64,000 nt of DNA, taken from positions 930,001 through 994,000 of the forward strand of contig OZ241390.1 in NCBI GenBank assembly GCA_965200835.1, given 5' to 3'. Under the pieces are notes generated by a model that was given only the letters and a program-made list of their open reading frames with translations, ran no database searches and was not told where the DNA came from. The translations under genes and the position numbers were made by a program. Shown piece after piece: positions 26,294-35,308 of the stretch (position 1 is the first letter of the stretch; the number at the start of each line of letters is the position of its first letter). Source of the stretch: JAPPFW01 sp965200835 (GTDB lineage: Bacteria > Actinomycetota > Acidimicrobiia > Spongiisociales > Spongiisociaceae).

Positions 26294-27244
26294 TTGACCG
26301 ATATACGTCCGGCTCCGGTTTCCCGTCACACCCGCCTGAACCTTCCGCTACTTGCGATGATCGCCAGCGTAGTGATCATGAGCACCGGCATGATCGTCGT
26401 GCCTCTATCGAGCCTCAACGGCCTGCAGTTCTCCTTCTGGCGCCTCTGGCTGGGGGTGGCGATCCTCGGTGCCTTCGCCCTGGGTAGGACCATCGCCAGA
26501 CCTGACTCGCGGCCATCCTTAGCTACCCTCCGCTGGTCAGTATGGCCGGGCATCATGCTTGGCTTCTCCCAGCCGATCTTCTTTACCGCCATGAAGCTGA
26601 CCTCGGTGACCGACGTGGCGCTCCTGTCCTCCCTAGTGCCGCTGATAGTCAGCCTGATCGCGGTGCCGCTGCTTGGGGAACGTCCCGGCAACCGGTTCCG
26701 GCTCTGGGCGGTACTGGCGGTCATCGGCACCGTACTGGTGGCATACGGAGGATCCACTGGCATCGAGGGCAACCCGGCCGGGATAGCCCTGGCTTGTCTT
26801 TCGTTGATCGGATGGTCGTTCTACATGGTCCTGTTGAAGATCGGCAGAGGCCACCTGGATGCAGTCATCCTCCTATGGTCGGCGTTCTTGATAAGCGCGC
26901 TCAGCGTGACCGTGCACATGGCGGCCACTGGCTGGGACGTCGGTCAGGTGTCCGCTCGTGATTGGGCTCTGATCGCCTACCTAGCCACCATCCCCGGGGG
27001 GATGGGCATGCTCATCATGGCTTGGTCATACCGATGGCTCCCGGCCAACGTTCCGCCCCTGGCCCTGCGCGCCGAGCCGGTGCTCTCCAGCGCGCAGGCG
27101 TGGTGGATCCTGTCCGAGCCCATCACCCCTTGGCATGTTGTCGGCGGGGGCATCGGCATCGGCGGGGTGGTCGGCGCCCTCATGAGCTCGTCAGGACAGG
27201 ACTTGCTCGCCGACGCCCGTACCAACGCAGATGGGACGGGGTAA
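26294..27244 (+). CDS. EamA/DMT-family transporter
   Basis: This 316-residue inner-membrane protein has about ten helices in two EamA halves, typical of drug/metabolite exporters (RhaT/YdcZ-like). Features include LLSSLVPLIVSLIAVPLLGER in the first half and LRAEPVLSSAQAWWILSEPIT in the second. The start is a TTG at 26294 behind GAGAGGA. The substrate is unknown; pairing with the divergent PLP enzyme could indicate an amino-acid-related compound. Confidence 0.85.
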   Translation: MTDIRPAPVSRHTRLNLPLLAMIASVVIMSTGMIVVPLSSLNGLQFSFWRLWLGVAILGAFALGRTIARPDSRPSLATLRWSVWPGIMLGFSQPIFFTAMKLTSVTDVALLSSLVPLIVSLIAVPLLGERPGNRFRLWAVLAVIGTVLVAYGGSTGIEGNPAGIALACLSLIGWSFYMVLLKIGRGHLDAVILLWSAFLISALSVTVHMAATGWDVGQVSARDWALIAYLATIPGGMGMLIMAWSYRWLPANVPPLALRAEPVLSSAQAWWILSEPITPWHVVGGGIGIGGVVGALMSSSGQDLLADARTNADGTG

Positions 27245-27355
27245 CCATGAACGACGCCCGCTCCTCTGCTGCTCCCTGTCACACCCTCCCCATATACTCC
27301 CGTAGTTACACGCCTGTGGGTAGTGATCGGTAAGCTGAGGGGCACAGGAGGATGG

Positions 27356-28285
27356 GTGTCAGGCCATACACGACAACCGGGTCTCGGAACCGCTACATCC
27401 AGCTTCGGGTCAGGCCGACGAGAGAGCCACGACGCATCGGCGTTCTACGCCCGTTTCCCGCCGCCGGAACTCTCGAACGACGATCGGATCAAATACGCGG
27501 AAGGCTTCGAGGCCCCTCGACCACTCCACGGCGATAGCCGGAATATGCCCCATCTTCCTGACAACTGCGTCGCCCTAGTGGTTACGTCACCGCCCTACTA
27601 CGTGGGGAAGGACTACGAGCAGGCAATAGCCGGCCGGGAGGTTCCCGAGTCCTATGCCGAGTACCTGTCCCTGCTGCGTGATGTGTTCACTGAATGCGTG
27701 CGTGTGCTCGAACCTGGTGGCCGAGTGGCGATCAACGTGGCCAACCTGGGCCGCAAGCCCTACCGGAGCCTGAGCGCAGATGTGATCCGGATACTCCAGG
27801 ACGACCTGGGTCTCCTGCTGCGGGGAGAGGTCATCTGGCGCAAGGCCAATGGAGCGGGCGGGTCGTGTGCCTGGGGATCATGGCGCAGTCCGGCCAACCC
27901 GGTCCTCCGGGATGTGACCGAGCGGATCGTCATCGCCTCCAAAGGTCGCTTCAACCGAGCCTTGACTGCTGCCCGGCGCAAGCGAGACGGGCTACCTCAC
28001 AAGGCGACCATCGGCAGGGACGAGTTCATGGAGACCACCCTGGATGTGTGGAGCTTTCCTCCCGCCCACGCCAGCCGGGTCGGCCATCCGGCCCCGTTTC
28101 CTGTGGAACTACCGGCTCGCCTGATCCAGCTCTACACCTACGAGGACGACCTGGTGCTCGATCCGTTCATGGGCTCAGGAACCACTCTGGTGGCAGCAAG
28201 TGCGGCCAATCGGCGGGCGGTCGGATACGACATCGACCCTACCTACGTGGACCTGGCCAAGGCCCGTCTCGGCGAGCTCGACTAG
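27356..28285 (+). CDS. Beta-class site-specific DNA methyltransferase (N4-cytosine or N6-adenine)
   Basis: The protein methylates DNA with SAM. Motif IV SPPYYVGKDYEQ (about residues 78-89) precedes motif I DPFMGSGTTLVAA near the C-terminus, the beta-class order; SPPY is usual for N4-cytosine enzymes. I placed the start at a GTG at 27356 just after AGGAGG rather than the upstream GTG at 27323; length is about 309 residues. A candidate nuclease follows 88 bp downstream, so a type II restriction-modification pair is likely. The target sequence is unknown. Confidence 0.9.
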   Translation: MSGHTRQPGLGTATSSFGSGRRESHDASAFYARFPPPELSNDDRIKYAEGFEAPRPLHGDSRNMPHLPDNCVALVVTSPPYYVGKDYEQAIAGREVPESYAEYLSLLRDVFTECVRVLEPGGRVAINVANLGRKPYRSLSADVIRILQDDLGLLLRGEVIWRKANGAGGSCAWGSWRSPANPVLRDVTERIVIASKGRFNRALTAARRKRDGLPHKATIGRDEFMETTLDVWSFPPAHASRVGHPAPFPVELPARLIQLYTYEDDLVLDPFMGSGTTLVAASAANRRAVGYDIDPTYVDLAKARLGELD

Positions 28286-28372
28286 CTATCGAGGCACCTC
28301 GACCTTTCGATTCATCTGATGAGTACCGTATTTATATGCGGCACATCAAGACCGAGAACGATATAGGAAACG

Positions 28373-29380
28373 GTGCCTTCGCAACGTACTGAGGTAACCG
28401 AGATCGTGACCGGGCTGGGAATGCTCGATTTCGTTTCTCTGAGTGCCGCCTTGGCGGCTCGCCCAGCGGAGATGTTGAATGTGACAGCTGATAGCTGGGA
28501 CCGCCTGGCAAGGACGCGGGAATCAGGGAAGTACGAGTCTTTGGTCGAGAGAGCATGGCAAAACGGAAAGGCCTTTGCTTCATCGCCCGAGGGGCTTCGC
28601 AATCGGACGCCGCTCCGGATCGAATGGAAGGGCAATCACAAGCCACCGGGTTACGAGCAGGTTCCGGCAGATCTCCGGGTCGACTATGTCTACCTCGTGA
28701 GCTGTAAGTACAACTCGAAAGTCTTATATAACTCATCACCTGCTCACCTCTTCGATCGTTTGCTAGCTACCCGCCATGGGCGCCCGATGAATTGGTACTC
28801 GGAGCTGGCTTCGGCGGAGTACCAGAACCTCTATAGAGCCTGCCGAAGCTACTTAGGAAGCCAAACCCTGCCGAAGTCAGTCAAGGATTTGAACAACAAT
28901 CATCGTGATATGTTGAAGGCACAGTTCAAGCGCCACTGGCCACAGTCCGTCGCGGAACCGTACCAGCAGTTCTGCATTGCTGTGTCACAGGTCTCGGCCC
29001 AGCGGTGGAACAAAGCCCTGGGTAAGAGCAAGACTACCAGAGAGGAAGTATTCTGGCGATTGCTGCGTATCCAGTCAGCGCCATATTTCATCTTGGGTGC
29101 CTCTACGAGGCATCCCATACGCTACCGGGTCGACACTCCATGGGACTTCCGGCGGCGTTACACCTTCCGGTCTTTTGATCTGGCTCCGGACATCTACGCA
29201 GGTCAACCCACCATCAACTGGTGGTCAGAGCTGACCGACAGATCTTCGGGCGTTTCGATTATTACCGAAGGACACGTAGAAGTGCGATGGAGCCACGGCA
29301 GGTTCAAAGGTGCGCCCGAGGCAAAGGTCTATCTCGATACGCCTCTTCGGGAGACCCCGGGCTTCACTCCCTTGTCATAA
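28373..29380 (+). CDS. Candidate type II restriction endonuclease partnered with the methyltransferase
   Basis: The 335-residue protein is not one I recognise confidently. It has no membrane segment and carries a PD-(D/E)xK-like strand pattern: D104 then YVYLVSCK ending at K112, with an acidic E84 in RIEWKG before it. Many Arg/Lys/Trp residues fit DNA binding. The composition is visibly lower in GC than neighbours, which fits acquisition. The GTG start has an AGGAAAC site. Its place directly after a solo DNA methyltransferase is the main argument. Confidence 0.55.
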   Translation: MPSQRTEVTEIVTGLGMLDFVSLSAALAARPAEMLNVTADSWDRLARTRESGKYESLVERAWQNGKAFASSPEGLRNRTPLRIEWKGNHKPPGYEQVPADLRVDYVYLVSCKYNSKVLYNSSPAHLFDRLLATRHGRPMNWYSELASAEYQNLYRACRSYLGSQTLPKSVKDLNNNHRDMLKAQFKRHWPQSVAEPYQQFCIAVSQVSAQRWNKALGKSKTTREEVFWRLLRIQSAPYFILGASTRHPIRYRVDTPWDFRRRYTFRSFDLAPDIYAGQPTINWWSELTDRSSGVSIITEGHVEVRWSHGRFKGAPEAKVYLDTPLRETPGFTPLS

Positions 29381-29753
29381 CGCCACCCCAGCATCTCATA
29401 CCAGATTTCATCAGGCAGAGGAGGTATTCGTCCTCAGCCGGAAGCAAGGCTTTCAGCTACTCGAACTCGCGCTGCCGCGAGGCCACTTCTGAAGCAACAG
29501 CGCGTGGGCTCTCCGCCGGAGGCAGGCGCGGACCTGTCTAACCGAGCATCGACCGCACATGGTTGGTGTCCTGCTCTGCCCCCGAACCCACCCGGACATC
29601 AGGAGTGGTGGAATTCAGGGGGCGAGCAAAACTACACCCATGTTGAGTCGCAATTTTCAATTATGTAGACGAAATTGAACACATGGCTTTCAAGAATGTG
29701 CCCAGAAATAAAATACCGGTTTTAGGTCTGCGTTGGCTCGTCGGAGATAACCG
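29381..29753. other. AT-rich intergenic region with inverted repeat
   Basis: This 373-bp gap separates the candidate nuclease from the ATPase gene and contains no supportable frame. From 29650 to 29730 it is notably AT-rich. An inverted repeat TTCAATT (29656-29662) / AATTGAA (29673-29679) with a 10-nt spacer lies about 75 bp before the ATPase start and could be an operator or promoter element. No terminator is clear. Confidence 0.4.
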
Positions 29754-31160
29754 GTGGCCCTGAAACCGGGTTTCATCCAGCGGACCCTTTCCGATGGTAA
29801 CCGTTGGTGGCGCGATCCGCGGGGGTGGTCGGCCAGGGACCATGACCTGCGGGCGGCCCGCGAAGCGCCCTACGACCACACGACCGGCGTTGTCTCGGAC
29901 CTCGCACGAGGGGGGTTATACGTTCTCCGAGGACCGCGGCGGGTCGGCAAGTCGGTGGCGGTCAAGCAAGCCATCGAAGCCCTGATCTCGGATGGGGTGG
30001 ATCCGCGACGCATCATCCATATGTCGGTGGACGGATGGGCCGCGAATGATCTGGGCAGGTTCGTACGCTCGGCCCGGTCGATATTGCCGGACTCCGATTA
30101 CCGGTACTGGTTCATCGACGAGATCACCTCCATCACCGACGGATGGCCTCAGAGGATCAAGTGGCTGCGCGACAACGACCCCCTATTCCACGATGACACG
30201 GTCGTCCTGACCGGATCATCTTCCTCCGATCTATCGGAGTCGACCGGGATCCTGGCAGGACGGAGAGGACGGATCACGGATGCAGATCGGGTTCTACTGC
30301 CGTTAGGTTTCAGAACCTTCGTGAAGCTGACCCAGCCCACGGAGGCACCCGCCCTCACCCTGCGTCTCCGGGTCGGTAACCTGACTCATGCACGGCTGCG
30401 AGAAGCCTGCTATACGCTGGCACCCTGGATGGACATCCTCGTCGATGCTTGGGACACCTACCTCTGGGTGGGCGGCTTCCACACGGCAATAACGGACTAC
30501 CTGAACCGCGGGGAGATCGATGCGGCTTTCCGAAACGATCTCTTCGAGATCGTCAATCGGGACGCTCTCAGGCGAGCTTCATGGTCGCGGACCGAAAAAG
30601 CCGCCTTCCTGCGCAGGATGACCAAAAGCCTTTCGTCGTCCATCAACCAATCCTCGGCCGCTAGCGATCTCGGAGTCACACCCCCTACCATCAAGAGCCG
30701 CATTCATGATCTCTGTGCTGCGTTCATTATGTGGCCCTGCCATAGGGAAAACAGCCTTCGCCCCCAGCCTCGATCGCAGAGGAAACTGTACTTCTCCGAC
30801 CCTATCTATACCCGTCTCGAACCCGGCCCAACTCCTGACGTTTCCGTTCTGTCCGAACAGCAACTGGGCATGGCTTTGCTACGGAACGCCGAAATGAGCT
30901 CTACCGGAACCTATTTCGACTTCGACCGTGTTCTCTATCACCGCTCGGCTTCCCGAAAGGAGATCGACTTCGTCGGTCCCGATCTTGGAGAGGTTGCTAT
31001 CGAATCCAAATATGTGGATGGTAGATGGCGTACCCCGGCCAGGACGATTCAAGCTTCCCGATGGCGGGGAATCGTCGCCACTCACACAGTGATGGACCTG
31101 GAGTCCCCGGAACTCATGGCCATCCCCACCTCGATGCTCACCTGGCTGATCGACACCTAA
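29754..31160 (+). CDS. AAA_14/DUF4143-type ATP-binding protein
   Basis: The 468-residue protein has a P-loop with Walker A GPRRVGKS (60-67), Walker B WFIDE (119-123), a sensor stretch VVLTGSSSSDL and a C-terminal DUF4143-like half (SWSRTEKAAFLRRM, a helix-turn-helix-like part and KEIDFVG...VAIESKY). The C-terminal E-x-K pattern resembles a nuclease-fold remnant found in the family. These ATPases are widespread with unknown roles. The start is a GTG. The neighbours are a probable restriction-modification pair. Confidence 0.82.
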   Translation: MALKPGFIQRTLSDGNRWWRDPRGWSARDHDLRAAREAPYDHTTGVVSDLARGGLYVLRGPRRVGKSVAVKQAIEALISDGVDPRRIIHMSVDGWAANDLGRFVRSARSILPDSDYRYWFIDEITSITDGWPQRIKWLRDNDPLFHDDTVVLTGSSSSDLSESTGILAGRRGRITDADRVLLPLGFRTFVKLTQPTEAPALTLRLRVGNLTHARLREACYTLAPWMDILVDAWDTYLWVGGFHTAITDYLNRGEIDAAFRNDLFEIVNRDALRRASWSRTEKAAFLRRMTKSLSSSINQSSAASDLGVTPPTIKSRIHDLCAAFIMWPCHRENSLRPQPRSQRKLYFSDPIYTRLEPGPTPDVSVLSEQQLGMALLRNAEMSSTGTYFDFDRVLYHRSASRKEIDFVGPDLGEVAIESKYVDGRWRTPARTIQASRWRGIVATHTVMDLESPELMAIPTSMLTWLIDT

Positions 31161-31202
31161 CCAACAGAGAACTCGCGGGATTCAGGCTTCCGGACAGCAG
31201 TC

Positions 31203-31661
31203 CTAGGAAGACGGCGGCGGCGTCTTGTCAGCGTGTTCGGGGCAGTAGGCCGCCGTACCCATCCTGGCTACGGTACGTACGCCCGTCAACTCGAGATCGC
31301 TCAGAGGAGCCCCCTGGGCTTCCCGGTTGGCCTTCTCGCCATCCTCGAACTCCTGCCAGGCCACTCCTTGATCGAAGGCGACGCAAAGCCTCCAGGCCAT
31401 GTCCCTGGACAGCTCTGCCTGGGTCTCGGTGATGAAGGGGCTGGAGAGAAAACCTTCTAGAGCAGCCTGGGCTTCCTGGGTGCCCTGGGGAACACGCTCT
31501 CTATCGACCACCACTTCCGCGGCTGTCTCCGCCTCTCCGTCACCACCTCCACAGGCGACCGTCAGCAGAACAAGAAGGGCCGCCAAGATGTTCCATGCCC
31601 TCGCCCTGACCTGGCCCTCGGTGCGGCTGTGCGTCTCGGGTACCCTACGATCCTTTCCCAC
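31203..31661 (-). CDS. Small secreted lipoprotein, hypothetical
   Basis: The 152-residue protein has an N-terminal hydrophobic segment ending in the lipobox TVACGGG (Cys near residue 37), then an acidic linker and a helical domain with two Cys residues (RLCVAFDQG and AAYCPEH) that could form a disulfide. It resembles small actinobacterial cell-envelope proteins of the DUF732 kind in layout. The GTG start follows GGAGGAGG. Function unknown. Confidence 0.65.
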   Translation of the reverse strand: MGKDRRVPETHSRTEGQVRARAWNILAALLVLLTVACGGGDGEAETAAEVVVDRERVPQGTQEAQAALEGFLSSPFITETQAELSRDMAWRLCVAFDQGVAWQEFEDGEKANREAQGAPLSDLELTGVRTVARMGTAAYCPEHADKTPPPSS

Positions 31662-31843
31662 GAGTCCCTCCTCCGTACGCCAAACTTCGGCTAACCCTAA
31701 CTAGCTGTGTGGTAGCCTAGCCGTCATGCCGGTTCTCGTCCAGTCGAATCGAGCGCTCCGCTGACCATACAGCACCCCATCCAGGCTCGACGCCGACCCG
31801 CGGCCGACCGGCATGGCAGCCGACGGACGGAAGGAAGGGCGTC

Positions 31844-32863
31844 ATGCCACGATTGTTGTTCCTAGTATCCAGCGCACGGGAGATGGAACTGGCGGATGGG
31901 ACCAGCCACGAGACGGGATATTTTGCCGACGAAGCCTTGACACCCTACGAACGCTTCGTCGAGGCAGGCGTGGACGTCGTAGTCGCTACACCTAACGGCC
32001 AGTCTCCCTACGCGGACCCGTACGGCCTCGAAGAGATCTTCCACTATCCGGACGTTGACGAGGACTTTCTCAACAGCATCACCCGCACCTTCGCCCACGA
32101 TATCGACGACATTCGCCTGACCCTGCGCCATCTCACCGAGTTGGGCATGATCTCCGCTCGGCGGGTCTTCGACCGTCTCAAGGAAGCCGGCATGCATCCT
32201 ATGGAAGCCCGCAAGCTCATCGCCCGGGCGGCCGCGGTTGCCTGGCGTCACGATCAACAGTTCTTGGAAACGCTGGAAACCGAGGATCTTCCCCCCTCGA
32301 TCACCCGGGCCGACCTCGAGGCTGCTCTAACCGAGGTGCTCGGGGACAGCCGAAGCGAATCGCAGCGGGTGAAGGACGCCCTCGATAACCTCCCCGGTTT
32401 TCTCGGACCGGCCAATCTCTCGACCATGACGGACGAAGAGATCGCCGAGTTCGACGCCGTATTCGTGCCGGGCGGCCACGGGCCGATGGTGGACCTGGCC
32501 GACAATCCGGACGTGACCAGGGTGATCGGGATCCTGCACGACAAGCAGGCAGCTATCGCGTCGGTGTGCCATGGCCCCGCCTTCCTGCTGTCCGCCCCGC
32601 CCAATATGGACGGGCAGTGGATGTTCGACGGCTACCGGGTAACGGCGTTCACCGACGAGGAGGAGGACCAGACCCGCCCTGGCCAGCAAGGCCTGTCGTG
32701 GTATCTGGAAAGCGCCCTTCGTAACGCCGGGGCCGTGTTCGATGATGGACGCTCCGCCTGGTCCTCCCACGTCGTGGTGGACCGCAACCTGATAACTGCC
32801 CAGAACCCGGGCTCGGCGGACGCGGTCGCGGATGCGGTGCTCAAGCGTCTGGAAGTACTCTGA
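31844..32863 (+). CDS. DJ-1/PfpI (Hsp31-like) protein with a large insertion
   Basis: The 339-residue protein has the class I amidotransferase-like fold of Hsp31/YhbO-type chaperones and glyoxalases: VFVPGGHGPMVDLADNP and the nucleophile elbow ASVCHGPAFLL with Cys at about 242. A typical Hsp31-like member has about 230 residues; here about 110 helical residues (roughly 75-188, with RLTLRHLTELGMISARRVFD) are inserted between the first and second strands. It heads a co-directional run of twelve genes that includes the monooxygenase. Protection against reactive carbonyls or epoxides is a possible role. Confidence 0.8.
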   Translation: MPRLLFLVSSAREMELADGTSHETGYFADEALTPYERFVEAGVDVVVATPNGQSPYADPYGLEEIFHYPDVDEDFLNSITRTFAHDIDDIRLTLRHLTELGMISARRVFDRLKEAGMHPMEARKLIARAAAVAWRHDQQFLETLETEDLPPSITRADLEAALTEVLGDSRSESQRVKDALDNLPGFLGPANLSTMTDEEIAEFDAVFVPGGHGPMVDLADNPDVTRVIGILHDKQAAIASVCHGPAFLLSAPPNMDGQWMFDGYRVTAFTDEEEDQTRPGQQGLSWYLESALRNAGAVFDDGRSAWSSHVVVDRNLITAQNPGSADAVADAVLKRLEVL

Positions 32864-32879
32864 CGGGGAGGTGATGGAA

Positions 32880-33299
32880 ATGTCCGACCCGGCAGACGCC
32901 TTCTGGAACGCTATCCGCACAGGTGACGTGGACGCAGCCATGGAGCTGGTGACCGAGGATGCCACTATCGATCTCCATCCCGCCCAGGTGAAGGGGGGCA
33001 AGGACGAAGCCAGAAGGTTCTTCGCAGATACGGTCACCGCCTTCCCGGACATGCTGCTGACCATCAAGAACCACTTCACGGGGACCGACGGAACCGCAGT
33101 CACCGAGTTGAAGATGGAAGGCACCCAAGCAGCCGACTACCTAGGGGTGGTGAACCAGGAAAAGCACATCGACCTCGACCAGGTATGGCTGCTGGGTACC
33201 TCCGAGAACCGGATAGCTTCTATCAGAGGCTTCTGGGATCAGAACATCCTCTACCGCAGGCTGGCAGTAAAGCGCCTCGATGCGGTATCCATCGTCTAG
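32880..33299 (+). CDS. SnoaL-like NTF2-fold protein 1
   Basis: The 139-residue protein has the SnoaL/ketosteroid-isomerase-like layout: DAFWNAIRTGDVDAAMELVTEDATID then GKDEARRFFADTVTAFPDM. The fold covers polyketide cyclases, isomerases and limonene-epoxide hydrolases. An ATG at 32874 abuts GGGGAGG, so I prefer the ATG at 32880 with a normal spacing. It is 16 bp after the DJ-1-like gene and upstream of a second NTF2-fold gene. A role on the monooxygenase product is plausible but unproven. Confidence 0.8.
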   Translation: MSDPADAFWNAIRTGDVDAAMELVTEDATIDLHPAQVKGGKDEARRFFADTVTAFPDMLLTIKNHFTGTDGTAVTELKMEGTQAADYLGVVNQEKHIDLDQVWLLGTSENRIASIRGFWDQNILYRRLAVKRLDAVSIV

Positions 33300-33321
33300 C
33301 CGGCAAAGCGAGGAGAGAATC

Positions 33322-33786
33322 ATGACAACTACTGCTATGAAGGCCGATCCGGTAGCAACGGTGGAGGCCTTCTTCGATGCCTACCGGCAACACGACACTC
33401 TCAAGATGGTCGACCTCTGCACCGACAACGCGGCCTTCTCGTACGTTCCGTTCGAGATCTGGACCAAGCAGCGGGTCATCCGGGGGGATGGGAAGGTAGC
33501 CACCCTCGGCCGGCCGATCTGGGAGGGTCTGATCAACTCCTTCCCGGACCTGTCCAACGAGGTGCATTCGATCACCGCCTCCGAGGATGGCAAGGTGGCC
33601 GCGGTGGTGAGTATCGGCGGTCATCAGGAGAAGGCATGGGGGCCGATCGCACCCAAGGGAATGAAGTATTGGGAGCCGCACGCCTTCATATTCGATGTCG
33701 ATGAGGGCGGAAAGGTCGAGGGGCTGACCGCCTACTGGAACAACGCTTCGATCTACCGCCAGCTCGGTCACCTCGAGGTCGACTGA
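33322..33786 (+). CDS. SnoaL-like NTF2-fold protein 2
   Basis: The 154-residue protein is a second NTF2-fold member: VATVEAFFDAYRQHDTLKMVDLCTDNA and a C-terminal half with KYWEPHAFIFDVDEGGKVEGL, as in SnoaL-type cyclases and related enzymes. It starts at ATG 33322 behind GAGGAGAG. It lies 13 bp before the diiron alpha subunit gene. Two tandem NTF2-fold proteins in a monooxygenase operon suggest processing of the oxygenated product, for example epoxide hydrolysis. Confidence 0.82.
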   Translation: MTTTAMKADPVATVEAFFDAYRQHDTLKMVDLCTDNAAFSYVPFEIWTKQRVIRGDGKVATLGRPIWEGLINSFPDLSNEVHSITASEDGKVAAVVSIGGHQEKAWGPIAPKGMKYWEPHAFIFDVDEGGKVEGLTAYWNNASIYRQLGHLEVD

Positions 33787-33799
33787 GGAAGGAGGAACC

Positions 33800-35308
33800 A
33801 TGACCCTTAGACGCGAGGAATGGCAAGGTATCGTCCGCGATGTCGACTGGACCTTGGGCTACGTGGACGACGAAGCGGTCTATCCGGACTGGCTGAGCGG
33901 GTCGGGCAAGGTCCCCCGTGAGGCTTGGTCATCCTGGGAGGAGAGCTACAAGGTCGCCTACCCCGAGTACGTCGCCACCCAGCACGAGAAGGAAACCTCC
34001 GCATACGCCGTCAAGGCCGCATTGCGCAAGTCCAACACCTACGACCAGCTGGACGAAGCGTGGCGTTCGTCGGTCAAGATGCACCTGGGCGGGATAGCCC
34101 TGGTCGAATACGCGGCGGTGTACGGAGAGAGCCGCATGGCTCGGTTCGGTCTCAGCCCGGCTTGGCGCAACATGGCCATCATGGGCACGCTCGACGAGAT
34201 CCGCCACGGCCAGCTCTCCCTGTCGTTCGGGCACGAGCTGGTGGAGCGGGATCCCCAGTTCGACTGGGCTCACAAAGCACTCCACACCAACGACTGGGTG
34301 AGCATCGCTCTGCGAGCGCTGATCGACAACATGATGATCGGTGGCAGCGTGGTGGATATCGCCATCCAGCTTCCGTTCGCCTTCGAGACGGGCTTCACCA
34401 ACATCCAGTTCGTGGCGCTGGCCGCCGATGCCCTAGAGGCCGGTGATGTCGCCTTCGCCAACCTGATCTCCTCGATCCAGACCGACGAGGCTCGCCACTC
34501 CCAGCAGGGTGGTCCCACCCTCGAGGTGCTGGTAGAGCACGACCCGGTGCGGGCCCAGTGGACGGTCGACAAGTTCTTCTGGCTCTCCGCACGGGCCTTC
34601 GCGGCCCTCACCGGACCGTCGATGGACTACAACACCCCCGTGGAGCATCGCAAGCAGAGCTACCGGGAGTTCATGGAGGAGTGGATCATCGACCAGTTCG
34701 TCCGCACCATTCAGGACTACGGCCTCAAGCGCCCCTGGTACTGGGACGAGTTCATCGAGGGTCTCGATGTCTGGCACCATTCCTTGCAGATGGGCGAGTG
34801 GTTCTGGCGACCCACCCTGTGGTGGAAGCCGGTAGGGATCACCCCCGAGTCCCGCGAGTGGCTCATCGAGAAATACCCCAACTGGGAGCTCCTGTACGGC
34901 GACAAGTGGCGGCTTATCGCCGAGAACCACAATTCCGGCAACAAGGACCGAACCTACCCGGAAACCCTTCCGTGGCTGTGCAACTACTGCCATCTGCCTA
35001 CTTGCAACGCCACCTACGGCTACGACGGCAAGTGGAGGGTGCGTAACCACTCCCTCAAGCACAATGGCGTCACCTACCACTTCTGCACCAAGGCCTGCCG
35101 CCAGATCTGGTGGGAGGACCGAGATGCCCTCAACAACAAGACGGTGGTGGAGAGGTTCCTGGCGGGCGAGATCCAGCCGATGAACGTGCCCGGCATCCTG
35201 GGCTATATGGGAATCAGCCCAGAGGTAATGGGCGACGATGCCAGCGGGTATGACTGGACCGAGGCTTACGCTCGCACCGGGCCGGTAGCGGCCGGAGTGG
35301 GCGGATGA
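33800..35308 (+). CDS. Multicomponent monooxygenase diiron hydroxylase alpha subunit (TmoA-like)
   Basis: This 502-residue catalytic subunit hydroxylates aromatics or epoxidises alkenes with O2. The six diiron ligands align with toluene-4-monooxygenase, shifted by one residue: E103, E133, H136 (DEIRH), E196, E230, H233 (DEARH); the gate Thr is T200. The residue matching TmoA G103, which affects regiospecificity, is Val (V102). A C-terminal YHS-like module keeps a Cys set (C394, C397, C402, C429, C433) that TmoA lacks, suggesting zinc binding. It overlaps the next gene as ATGA. The substrate is unknown. Confidence 0.93.
   Translation: MTLRREEWQGIVRDVDWTLGYVDDEAVYPDWLSGSGKVPREAWSSWEESYKVAYPEYVATQHEKETSAYAVKAALRKSNTYDQLDEAWRSSVKMHLGGIALVEYAAVYGESRMARFGLSPAWRNMAIMGTLDEIRHGQLSLSFGHELVERDPQFDWAHKALHTNDWVSIALRALIDNMMIGGSVVDIAIQLPFAFETGFTNIQFVALAADALEAGDVAFANLISSIQTDEARHSQQGGPTLEVLVEHDPVRAQWTVDKFFWLSARAFAALTGPSMDYNTPVEHRKQSYREFMEEWIIDQFVRTIQDYGLKRPWYWDEFIEGLDVWHHSLQMGEWFWRPTLWWKPVGITPESREWLIEKYPNWELLYGDKWRLIAENHNSGNKDRTYPETLPWLCNYCHLPTCNATYGYDGKWRVRNHSLKHNGVTYHFCTKACRQIWWEDRDALNNKTVVERFLAGEIQPMNVPGILGYMGISPEVMGDDASGYDWTEAYARTGPVAAGVGG

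Noticed and set aside
25270..26487. 405-codon plus-strand frame opposite the PLP enzyme
   Set aside because: Antisense to a protein with clear PLP and metal motifs; Pro/His/Gly-rich with no domain.
29754..31160. ATPase as part of the restriction-modification enzyme
   Set aside because: A 373-bp gap, its own promoter-like region and a DUF4143-type architecture argue for an independent gene.
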